From Bdellovibrio sp. ZAP7 (GTDB taxonomy: Bacteria; Bdellovibrionota; Bdellovibrionia; Bdellovibrionales; Bdellovibrionaceae): DNA of 64,000 bases. Below, one piece after another: positions 8,641-15,414 of the stretch; the stretch's first letter is position 1, and every line of letters starts with the position of its first letter. The notes under the pieces are model-generated. The model did no database searches and was not told the DNA's origin. It worked only from the letters and a program-made list of their open reading frames with translations. The stretch lies in the NCBI RefSeq assembly GCF_006874645.1, contig NZ_CP030082.1, positions 372,001 to 436,000 of the forward strand, in the 5' to 3' direction. The position numbers were made by a program, and so were the translations under genes.

Positions 8641-9957
8641 TTAGATCTTAATTGTGCGTAGGATTTTATCGGCGCGTTCGAACTCTTCAGGAGCTACGTA
8701 CAGGCGGTCGATGATACGAGTGCCTTCATAGCGGCGGAAAATTTCCGTCGATTGATTGATTGGCGTTGGATGGCTCCAAGGATCCAATTGGTCGACGACG
8801 AAGATTTGTGAAGCCCGCTCTTCTGGAGAAGCCGAGTGATATTTTGACAGGCGCGCGTGTGACGACGCCCAGATCACTTCCAAGCCTTCTTTTTCCAAAG
8901 CTTTTTTCACCAGTTCAGGACGATCGGATTCAGTCGTATTGTGCTGCTCTAGCAAAACTTTGAATGGACGACGTTGGGCAATTCTTTGGGCCCACGGATT
9001 GTTTGCGGAACGCAAATGTTCGTGCAGGCGATAGTCATTGTACAAAGTGTATTCGTCGATATTACCTGGAAGTTGGAATGTGCAATCTGGAGAAGTCAGG
9101 TAGCGATTCAACATCTCTTCGTAAATGATCGATTTGTGATGTCCGTAAACCATCAAATGCATATGGTGACGAGAAATCAAGAAATCGTCGAACGAATAAA
9201 GAGCTCTGCGATTCAAGGCCAAATACAATTTATCTTCCATGCGGTGGAAGGTCATATTTTGAATCAGCCAGTGAGAGTCGATTTTTCCGTAGTTAGTTCC
9301 ACAGAAGTATGAATCGCGCTCAAGGTAATCCATACGATCCGCATCGATCTCAGAAGAAACCAATTGCGAAAGAATAGGGCGGAAGTCCACACCGTTATCG
9401 ATAAAGAAATCATCAGGGCAGTGCAAAGCCTTATCAATCAAACAGGCGATATAAATAGGAGCGATGTCAGAAAAGTTATTTTCAATCGTTTTCGAAATAT
9501 TTGAATCCGTCACATAACGAATCGTGTAGTCCTCGTGATTCGCACGGCGATTTTTGTACATCACCGTATGAGCCGCATCTCCATATTTCATTTCTTCATC
9601 ATAAAGTTTGATTTTAAGCTCAGACAACTGTGGCATCACTGTTTCAGTTGTATGCGACAGGGGACCGTGACCCACGTCATGAAGCAACGCTGCCAAACGA
9701 ACTGTCTGACGGAAGCGAGTTTTCACTGAAGGTTTCGAGAAAGGATAAATGCGGAAGATAGAATCAAAAACTCTTCCCACCAAATGAGCAACGCCGACCG
9801 AGTGCAAGTAACGATTGTGAGTGGCACCAGGGAAACTCATCTCAGAGAAACCAAGTTGTTTGATGGCGCGAAGACGTTGGTATTCAGCGGTGTCTAAGAT
9901 AGCTACTTCAGGCTCTGCATAATAGATCGAACCGTGAATGGGATCTCTGATTTCCAC
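8641..9957 (-). CDS. HD-domain phosphohydrolase (COG1078-like, dNTPase-related)
   Basis: A 438-residue protein of the HD superfamily related to dGTPases and SAMHD1-like enzymes. Metal ligands are visible: His in THNRYLHSVGVAHLV, the HD pair in LLHDVGHGPLSHTTE, and a later Asp in SSEIDADRMDYLERDSYF, a stretch typical of this subgroup. Members usually hydrolyse nucleoside triphosphates or related nucleotides; the exact substrate is not evident. The start is GTG at 9957, chosen because GGAGG lies 5 bases upstream. A TTGACA on the same strand at 10020-10025 could be its -35 element. It is a single-gene unit. Confidence 0.88.
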   Translation of the reverse strand: MEIRDPIHGSIYYAEPEVAILDTAEYQRLRAIKQLGFSEMSFPGATHNRYLHSVGVAHLVGRVFDSIFRIYPFSKPSVKTRFRQTVRLAALLHDVGHGPLSHTTETVMPQLSELKIKLYDEEMKYGDAAHTVMYKNRRANHEDYTIRYVTDSNISKTIENNFSDIAPIYIACLIDKALHCPDDFFIDNGVDFRPILSQLVSSEIDADRMDYLERDSYFCGTNYGKIDSHWLIQNMTFHRMEDKLYLALNRRALYSFDDFLISRHHMHLMVYGHHKSIIYEEMLNRYLTSPDCTFQLPGNIDEYTLYNDYRLHEHLRSANNPWAQRIAQRRPFKVLLEQHNTTESDRPELVKKALEKEGLEVIWASSHARLSKYHSASPEERASQIFVVDQLDPWSHPTPINQSTEIFRRYEGTRIIDRLYVAPEEFERADKILRTIKI

Positions 9958-9989
9958 TAAAACCTCCGCGAATGGGTGCTGAAACTGGC

Positions 9990-10025
9990 AGATCTATATA
10001 TGTAAGGTAGAAAACAGGCTGTCAA
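9990..10025 (-). promoter_or_regulatory. Possible sigma-70 promoter of the HD gene
   Basis: On the minus strand a perfect TTGACA (plus-strand TGTCAA at 10020-10025) is followed by the AT-rich stretch CATATATAG about 17-19 bases later. The -10 match is weak, so only the -35 is convincing. Confidence 0.35.
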
Positions 10026-10118
10026 TCACGGCAAAACTCCCTTTTTTGAGGTCAGGACGAGGGCACTAGCCCTAGCCCTGAGACATTTTCTTAAGGTCTA
10101 GATACAGAATGCGGTATT

Positions 10119-10126
10119 GCCGATAT
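10119..10126 (+). promoter_or_regulatory. Candidate sigma-28 -10 box of the first flagellin gene
   Basis: GCCGATAT differs from the FliA -10 consensus GCCGATAA in the last base. The matching -35 position (TAGATACA with a 12-base spacer) fits poorly. Flagellin genes are usual sigma-28 targets, which supports the call. Confidence 0.4.
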
Positions 10127-10330
10127 GTAGTAATTTCAATAAGTTATGCCGCATCATGCCCTCTGTTGACCTGTTCTTTAGCCCAGAAATGCATTTTTTT
10201 GAGACGTATCACTTTAGGAATTCTGAGACACACCGATCAGTAAGGGGAGAGATGAACTACCCAACGGTACCAGTAAGGTGCCTCGAGTTTCAAGGATCGA
10301 GACTCGGTAAATCTTCAAGGAGGAGGAATT

Positions 10331-11179
10331 ATGGGTTTACGTATTAACACGAATACAGCTTCGTTGAATGCACAGAGAGTTCTGTGGGGCACGAAGATCG
10401 GTCTTGATAAGAGTATGGAAAAGCTCGCATCAGGATTCCGAATCAATAGAGCAGGCGACGATGCCGCCGGTCTAGCGATCTCTGAGAATTTAAAAGCTCA
10501 GGTTCGCGGTCTTAAACAAGCATCAAGAAATGCTCAAGACGGTATCTCCCTAGTCCAAGTGGCTGAGGGTTCGATGAATGAGATCTCTGGGATCTTGATT
10601 CGTCTAAGAGAGTTGTCTGTACAAGCAGCTTCTGACACGGTCGGACCGACTGAGCGTCAGTTCCTGAACGTGGAGTATGATCAATTGGTATCTGAGATCG
10701 ATCGTATCGCAGAAGGTACAGAGTTCAACGGAACTCAACTTTTGGCGGGTGTCGGTTCTATCTTGGACTTCCAAGTAGGTACTAGAAATAATCCTGAAAT
10801 CGACCGTATCTCTTTCGATGCTTCTAAAGCTGACGCAAACTCTGCGGCACTTGGTGTAAACTTGACGTCTGTAGCTGATAAAGCTTCTGCGCAAAATGCA
10901 CTAGCAGCGATCGATACAGCAATCGTAAGCGTTTCCGCGATGAGAGCTGACTTCGGTGCGATCCAAAATCGTCTTCAATCAACTGTTTCGAATATCCAAG
11001 TTTCAGTTGAGAATATGTCAGCCGCTAACTCTCGTATCAGAGATGTGGATGTAGCTGAAGAGACATCTGAAATGACTAGAAATAATATCTTGTTGCAAGC
11101 AGGTACTAGCGTACTAGCACAAGCGAACCAACAAGCTAACGTAGCACTTGGACTCTTGAACAAATCTTTCCAAGGTTAA
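10331..11179 (+). CDS. Flagellin (first of a tandem pair)
   Basis: A 282-residue flagellin, subunit of the flagellar filament. Both conserved ends are present: the N-terminal D0/D1 region (MGLRINTNTASLNAQR, then KLASGFRINRAGDDAAGLAI) and the C-terminal D1/D0 region (SRIRDVDVAEETSEMTRNNIL, ending in VALGLLNKSFQG). The middle is short, so the variable D2/D3 domains are essentially absent, as in other compact flagellins. A strong ribosome site AGGAGGAGGA precedes the ATG by 3-5 bases. The paralogue at 11739 shares most of the D0/D1 sequence. Expected control is by sigma-28 through the box at 10119; no ordinary T-run terminator follows, only the hairpin at 11189. Confidence 0.97.
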   Translation: MGLRINTNTASLNAQRVLWGTKIGLDKSMEKLASGFRINRAGDDAAGLAISENLKAQVRGLKQASRNAQDGISLVQVAEGSMNEISGILIRLRELSVQAASDTVGPTERQFLNVEYDQLVSEIDRIAEGTEFNGTQLLAGVGSILDFQVGTRNNPEIDRISFDASKADANSAALGVNLTSVADKASAQNALAAIDTAIVSVSAMRADFGAIQNRLQSTVSNIQVSVENMSAANSRIRDVDVAEETSEMTRNNILLQAGTSVLAQANQQANVALGLLNKSFQG

Positions 11180-11188
11180 TAGTCTGAT

Positions 11189-11222
11189 GAACTTATCCTA
11201 ACAAGGATGCTAGGGTAAGTTC
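11189..11222 (+). other. Stable hairpin at the 3-prime end of the first flagellin mRNA
   Basis: GAACTTATCCTA at 11189-11200 pairs with TAGGGTAAGTTC at 11211-11222 with one T-G wobble, and a 10-base loop. It begins 10 bases after the stop codon but is not followed by a T run, so it is more likely a 3-prime stability element or part of a longer RNA than a terminator. Confidence 0.6.
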
Positions 11223-11378
11223 CGACTCCGACCACGAAAGACCCGGTTCACGATCTTATCTTCAATGATCAGATCACCCTCATAGAGAACACTCATCTTA
11301 TTGGTGAGTGGTTCCGAGTGTACAAGCCCGAAGCTCACTTTACGAGCTGACAATTGATCTCTGTTTCCTGCGACGTGA

Positions 11379-11411
11379 CCCCCACAGAAATGTGGGGGAC
11401 CCACATTTCTG
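11379..11411 (+). promoter_or_regulatory. Mutually exclusive hairpins (GAAA tetraloop versus long arm)
   Basis: CCCCCACA (11379-11386), loop GAAA, TGTGGGGG (11391-11398) forms an 8-bp hairpin with a GNRA tetraloop. The sequence CAGAAATGTGGG (11385-11396) can instead pair perfectly with CCCACATTTCTG (11400-11411) across 3 bases. The two folds share bases and exclude each other, as in attenuators and riboswitches. Confidence 0.55.
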
Positions 11412-11707
11412 AGAAATTGGAAATTGGAAAATAGAAGTTAATGCGGGGAGTGTTTTTTCTTTTTTGACGACGACTTCTGTTCGTTGTTTGCGGCGTTCTG
11501 GTCGCTGATCTTTTTGTGTGCCTTGCACACTCGACATTGTTCTAAAAAATTCCCTTAGAAATAATTTAAAAAATTTGAATGAAACTGGACTCGAGTGACT
11601 TCATTTTTTTCCCGATGAGAATAGCGTCAGCTTTTCGCAAGCAGACAGATTATTAATTTAACAGACGCACGGATCGCGTCTTATGCCAATGGATGGCAAC
11701 ACTTCAC

Positions 11708-11737
11708 GGAGGAAGAAACATGATGCACGGAGGATAG
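11708..11737 (+). promoter_or_regulatory. Leader mini-ORF (five codons) overlapping the flagellin ribosome site
   Basis: GGAGGA at 11708-11713 is followed 6 bases later by ATG ATG CAC GGA GGA TAG (11720-11737), encoding Met-Met-His-Gly-Gly. The two Gly codons are themselves the GGAGGA ribosome site for the flagellin ATG at 11739, one base after the mini-ORF stop. Translation of the leader would therefore pass over, and could control, the flagellin ribosome site. Confidence 0.5.
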
Positions 11738-11738
11738 A

Positions 11739-12572
11739 ATGGGATTAAGAATTGGTACAAACGTGTCAGCGTTGAATGCACAAAAAAACCTGTACATGAC
11801 ACGAATCAACGCAGATAGATCAATGGCAAGATTGGCCTCTGGACAAAGAATCAATCAAGCTGCTGACGATGCTGCGGGACTTGCGATCAGTGAGAATTTG
11901 AAGGGGCAAATTCGTGGTATGCGCCAAGCTAATAGAAATGCCAACGACGGTATCTCTTTAGTTCAGGTTGCAGAGGGTAGCTTGAATGAAGTTTCCAATA
12001 TGCTTATCCGCTTGAGAGAGTTGGGTGTGCAGGCTTCGTCAGACACTATTGGTAATACAGAAAGAAAGTTCCTGGATGTCGAGTATCAACAATTGAAGTC
12101 TGAGATTCAGCGTGTAACTGAATCAACGAAATTCAACGGATACGAGCTTCTGAATGGAACAGGCGGAATGATTGATATTCAAGTTGGTGTTAACAATGAT
12201 CCATTCCAGGATCGTATTAGCTTCAACGCCGGTGCAGCGAATTCATCGCTGGACTCCTTGGGATTGACTGCGGAATCAGTTGGTACCAAAGAAGGCGCTC
12301 AAACGAGCTTGAGCTTAATCGATGGCGCTTTGACTTCGGTAAATGCGATTCGTGCGAACTTTGGTGCGCTACAAAATCGTCTGGTTTCAACATCCAATAA
12401 CTTGTTGATTGCAGATGAAAACTTGTCAGCCGCGAACTCTCGAATCAGAGATACTGACGTGGCGGCAGAGACTTCTGAGATGACAAGAAATAACATCTTG
12501 TTGCAAGCAGGTGTGTCTGTATTGGGCCAGGCTAATCAGTCCCAACAATTGGCACTGAAACTCTTGGGCTAA
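11739..12572 (+). CDS. Flagellin (second of a tandem pair)
   Basis: A 277-residue flagellin with intact ends: MGLRIGTNVSALNAQKNL, RLASGQRINQAADDAAGLAI, and at the C-terminus SRIRDTDVAAETSEMTRNNIL then LALKLLG. It is a filament subunit and a clear paralogue of the gene at 10331; differences concentrate in the short middle region. The ATG follows a GGAGGA by 4 bases, and a five-codon leader ORF precedes it (11720-11737). A strong terminator follows at 12602, so it can be transcribed on its own or as the last gene of the pair. CCCGATGA at 11611-11618 is a weak sigma-28-like -10 with no matching -35. Confidence 0.97.
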   Translation: MGLRIGTNVSALNAQKNLYMTRINADRSMARLASGQRINQAADDAAGLAISENLKGQIRGMRQANRNANDGISLVQVAEGSLNEVSNMLIRLRELGVQASSDTIGNTERKFLDVEYQQLKSEIQRVTESTKFNGYELLNGTGGMIDIQVGVNNDPFQDRISFNAGAANSSLDSLGLTAESVGTKEGAQTSLSLIDGALTSVNAIRANFGALQNRLVSTSNNLLIADENLSAANSRIRDTDVAAETSEMTRNNILLQAGVSVLGQANQSQQLALKLLG

Positions 12573-12601
12573 TAGCTGAAATTACGAAAGTTCCTATTCA
12601 A

Positions 12602-12638
12602 CCCCCCGATGGTAAAAGCCTTCGGGGGGTTGTTTTTT
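12602..12638 (+). terminator. Rho-independent terminator of the second flagellin gene
   Basis: CCCCCCGA at 12602-12609 pairs with TCGGGGGG at 12622-12629, followed by a T-rich tract. A very stable GC stem, fitting a highly transcribed gene. Confidence 0.92.
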
Positions 12639-12724
12639 GTTTCAATTGATTTTCAAGACGCCAAATTTCGCAAAAAGTCAGAATAAACGGTTGCTTCATG
12701 GCTGCAAATTTGGAATTTAGAGCC

Positions 12725-13873
12725 ATGAACAAAATCGCCGTATTTTTACTTAGCTGCCTGACTTCTTTTTCAGCATTTGGTTTCTGGGATTTGAACGACG
12801 TTTCTTATCTGATGCCTCTTCCACGAAAAGTTGGCCAAGACCAACTTTTAAGCCTGAAATCAAATGGGGCGGGTGGGCCGATTCTGCCAGTTCGTTTCAT
12901 GGATACGATTCCGCCACTTTCTCCAGTGATGACCCAAGATCAGACCAATGAAGCTTTGCGTGTGGTAGCCATGCGTATTGATCCTTGTTTCCCGCTTCCC
13001 ACTCCCCAAAACTGTCAGCGCCAATTACGTTTGGTATGGCAACCATTGGAGGAAGGTCGTTTTAAATCTCAAACAATCGATGCAGCCCTTCACTCTTTCT
13101 ATGTTTTGACAGATGAAGAGTTCATGTCTTTGCTAAATGACCTGCAAGCCTGGAAATACAAATACCAAATGAACACCACGGGTTTGCCGTTGCAAGTTCA
13201 TCCGGTGTGGGCGCACGTTCAGGAAAATCACCCGTCGATTACTGATTTCAACAACATCGTTTTAAAGTATGCCGGCTTAAAGAATCTTTCCCGCGTGACG
13301 GCAATGGTTCTGCGTGGCGCAGGTGATATGTGGGCATTCGGTGGTTTTGACGTTAAGGGCGGTAAGCTGCAGATGTTTAAAATTCATCGCACAGATCGCG
13401 CAGCACAGGCTTTTATCAATCGCGCAGTGCCAGCAGACCACTTTGACCAAGGGATGATTTCCCCCGCTCCTGCAGGCGACGACACGATCAATAAGATCGT
13501 TGTGAATTCAGCGAATCTGCAAACGGGGAATGAAGAATTGATTCGTAAGGAAGTTTTCGCCGCTTATCGCATTGAAAATCCAAAAATATTTCATGCTGAA
13601 AATATGGATTGTGTGAGTTGCCACGTAGCTCAGACGGCTCGCGACTGGGCTTTCAAAAAACGTGCTGACATCAATTATACAGATCTGTTTCAAACAGCAT
13701 CTTATCAAAACGCAAAATATAACATGCAAAACGTCACTCCAATTTTGGGACATACTCAGAACATCCGTGCGTTTGGATACTTCATTGAAAACGTAGCCAT
13801 CAGCCAGCGCGTGATCAATGAGTCTGCTGAAGTGGCAGATATCATCAATCAGTTTGTCTCTGCTCAACGATAA
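12725..13873 (+). CDS. Secreted protein with one c-type heme site
   Basis: A 382-residue protein from the ATG at 12725; GGAATTTAGAGCC precedes it, and the earlier in-frame ATG at 12698 would put nine residues before the signal peptide. Residues 1-19 are a signal peptide (MNKIAVFLLSCLTSFSAFG). A single CXXCH heme-attachment motif, CVSCH, starts at residue 296, so one covalent heme is expected and the protein should act in the periplasm or at the surface. The remaining 290 residues match no family that I know. Redox partner or sensor roles are possible. It stands between two terminators and is probably monocistronic. Confidence 0.75.
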   Translation: MNKIAVFLLSCLTSFSAFGFWDLNDVSYLMPLPRKVGQDQLLSLKSNGAGGPILPVRFMDTIPPLSPVMTQDQTNEALRVVAMRIDPCFPLPTPQNCQRQLRLVWQPLEEGRFKSQTIDAALHSFYVLTDEEFMSLLNDLQAWKYKYQMNTTGLPLQVHPVWAHVQENHPSITDFNNIVLKYAGLKNLSRVTAMVLRGAGDMWAFGGFDVKGGKLQMFKIHRTDRAAQAFINRAVPADHFDQGMISPAPAGDDTINKIVVNSANLQTGNEELIRKEVFAAYRIENPKIFHAENMDCVSCHVAQTARDWAFKKRADINYTDLFQTASYQNAKYNMQNVTPILGHTQNIRAFGYFIENVAISQRVINESAEVADIINQFVSAQR

Positions 13874-13900
13874 TTATCAGTCCAGTTTTAAGTCACATTG

Positions 13901-13928
13901 AAAGGCGACAGAAATGTCGCCTTTTTCA
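13901..13928 (+). terminator. Rho-independent terminator with GAAA tetraloop
   Basis: AAAGGCGACA, loop GAAA, TGTCGCCTTT, then T run. It ends the heme-protein transcript. Confidence 0.92.
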
Positions 13929-14025
13929 TGTCTTTCATCCACCGACTTGCGTCCCTCTCCTGGATAGTTCCGAATAAGAGCTACACAAAAATATTTCCAA
14001 TCAAGGAAGATAAAAGGAGAGATTC

Positions 14026-14583
14026 ATGAAGAAGCTGCTCGTTGTATTAGCTGTAGGTTTAGCAGGGATGGTTGCGAAAGCAGAAACTGCAGACATGTCT
14101 ATGATGACTGATGACGTATCTATGCAAGGTGGTCGCACTTGGGTGTGCGGTATGCACTTTAAAGGTGTCTCGAAAGGTTTCAAAATCATCGCAGGTAAAT
14201 TCAAAACAACTGCATATGGTATGTTGAAATGTACAAGTTTCAATGGCACGAAATGGAGCCGTCCTGTGAAGATCACGATGGGCGCTCATTGCATTGGACC
14301 TCAAGTGGGTCTTGGCTGGTTGAAATTCCACGGTATCGGTGGCGAGCTTAGCTTGTTCAACGCTGATCCAGACGTAATCTTGGGTAAATACTTGGCAGTA
14401 AACGGCGATGCAGCTGTGATTATCGGTGCAGGTTCTTTCAGAGCAGTTAAAGTGGGCTGGCCACAACTTGCAATGAACATGTCGATCAAACTTGACGCCG
14501 GTTTGGGTGCAACGGTTGGTCTTGACCACCTTTACATCTCTGAAAACGGTGGCGAAGTAATTGAACCCCCAACTCCACACTAA
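14026..14583 (+). CDS. Small secreted protein, weakly DUF992-like
   Basis: A 185-residue exported protein with a clear signal peptide (MKKLLVVLAVGLAGMVAKA, cleavage near AKA-ET). The mature protein has three cysteines and many short glycine-rich hydrophobic strands (for example GKYLAVNGDAAVIIGAGSF and LDAGLGATVGL). The overall look recalls DUF992 proteins, small beta-rich exported proteins of unknown role, but I am not certain. AGGAGAGATTC lies 6-12 bases before the ATG. It is flanked by terminators at 13901 and 14607, so it forms its own transcript; the codon use suggests good expression. Confidence 0.75.
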   Translation: MKKLLVVLAVGLAGMVAKAETADMSMMTDDVSMQGGRTWVCGMHFKGVSKGFKIIAGKFKTTAYGMLKCTSFNGTKWSRPVKITMGAHCIGPQVGLGWLKFHGIGGELSLFNADPDVILGKYLAVNGDAAVIIGAGSFRAVKVGWPQLAMNMSIKLDAGLGATVGLDHLYISENGGEVIEPPTPH

Positions 14584-14606
14584 TCGTTAGTTAGAGTTAA
14601 AATGAA

Positions 14607-14638
14607 AAGAGGATCTGTTGTGCAGATCCTCTTTTTTA
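14607..14638. terminator. Bidirectional terminator between the small secreted protein and lysR genes
   Basis: AAGAGGATCTG at 14607-14617 pairs with CAGATCCTCTT at 14623-14633, A-rich on the left and T-rich on the right. It ends both converging transcripts; the lysR stop codon is at 14636. Confidence 0.88.
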
Positions 14639-15406
14639 TTCGCTGATAGCTTCAGTGATATTTTCCCATAAGACGGGATTTAAAAGTTCCGAACCGATCA
14701 TCAAGACCGGTTCCGCATCTTTGGCTTTACCACGCTTGGCCTCTGTGGGCAGATGACCCGTTCCGCCGGTTTCGCTCAGCCACGAACGACGCACAGACAA
14801 GGAATTCGAGACAAAGATGTGTGGAAAACGCTCCAGTTCTTTTTTATTTGCGCGGCCGTATTCGAAAGTACTCAAAACGGCATAGTTCTTGTTGGTTTCG
14901 ATCAACTCCAGCTTTTGAAATCCCAATTCGGTCAGGTATTTAAATTTTTGACGCCCTGGAGATTTCGAAGTGAAGATTAAATCCAAGTTTCCGGAAAGAA
15001 AATTGGCTTCGAGTTCGTTTAAATCAAAAATATCCAAAGTGATTTTGCTTACGCCAACTTCTTTAAAGCATTGGCGGCAAGTGTTCATTGCAAAGTCTGA
15101 AAGACCTTCCAAAGTTCCAATGTGAAGTTCGCCGACCATTTGGTTGTTGCTGATCCCTTGCAGTTCCGTTTCCAGTCTGCGAATGGATTTTTCAAAAATT
15201 TCGGAAAGCTGAAATGCGACTGCTGTCCAACCAGATTTTCTTTTTGCCGAGCGATCTAAAAGAACGATTTTAAGTTCGTCCTCGATTTTGGCGATAATTC
15301 GGGAAAGTTGCGGTTGGCTAAGTCCCACATGAAGAGCGGCAGCTGAAAGATTTTTAAAGTTCACGGCTTTCGCTAAAATACTCATTTCGTAATACAACTG
15401 CTGCAT
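14636..15406 (-). CDS. LysR-family transcriptional regulator, short
   Basis: The N-terminal winged helix-turn-helix is clear (FKNLSAAALHVGLSQPQLSRI, then KIEDELKIVLLDR). The effector-binding half follows (VGELHIGTLEGLSDFAM) but the protein is 256 residues, shorter than the usual 290-310, so the second effector lobe is reduced at the C-terminus. The ATG has AGGAA 5 bases upstream. It begins 8 bases after the ABC1-kinase stop codon, so it is the last gene of the rnr-kinase-lysR unit. LysR regulators usually control a neighbouring gene; none of the neighbours is an obvious target. Confidence 0.88.
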   Translation of the reverse strand: MQQLYYEMSILAKAVNFKNLSAAALHVGLSQPQLSRIIAKIEDELKIVLLDRSAKRKSGWTAVAFQLSEIFEKSIRRLETELQGISNNQMVGELHIGTLEGLSDFAMNTCRQCFKEVGVSKITLDIFDLNELEANFLSGNLDLIFTSKSPGRQKFKYLTELGFQKLELIETNKNYAVLSTFEYGRANKKELERFPHIFVSNSLSVRRSWLSETGGTGHLPTEAKRGKAKDAEPVLMIGSELLNPVLWENITEAISE

Positions 15407-15414
15407 CTGAGTTC

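Larger units (their letters stand above)
9958..10330. other. Divergent region with the long leader of the first flagellin gene
   Basis: A 373-base gap with no convincing gene. GCCGATAT at 10119-10126 resembles the sigma-28 -10 box and would give a leader of about 200 bases. A stem CGAGTTTC / GAGACTCG (10284-10291 and 10299-10306, one wobble) stands just ahead of the ribosome site AGGAGGAGGA at 10319-10327. AGGGC-ACTA-GCCCT at about 10063-10076 is another small hairpin. An ORF of 76 codons covers 10117-10347 but has no support. Confidence 0.5.
11180..11738. other. 559-base structured gap between the two flagellin genes
   Basis: I see no convincing protein gene here. The first 230 bases hold a series of stems: 11189-11200 with 11211-11222 (12 bp, one wobble), 11290-11297 with 11303-11310 (8 bp, one wobble), AGCTC / GAGCT near 11331-11348, and the alternative hairpins at 11379-11411. 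None is followed by a clean T run, although T-rich DNA appears at 11452-11465. The second half carries the leader of the next flagellin gene. A 3-prime UTR, an independent small RNA, or both are possible. A strand-specific 65-codon ORF on the minus strand (11340-11537) lacks support. Confidence 0.5.

Noticed and set aside
10117-10347. A 76-codon ORF over the leader of the first flagellin gene
   Set aside because: It overlaps the flagellin start and the sigma-28-like box, has no ribosome site and its product has no protein-like pattern.
11340-11537. A 65-codon minus-strand ORF between the flagellin genes
   Set aside because: Its AAGGGAA is 11 bases from the ATG, the product is basic and compositionally odd, and it runs through the bistable hairpin region. 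The RNA explanation is more natural.
11180-11738. A c-di-GMP-I riboswitch (known in Bdellovibrio) in the flagellin gap
   Set aside because: I looked for its conserved core and tetraloop receptor and did not see them. Only a covariance search could exclude it fully.
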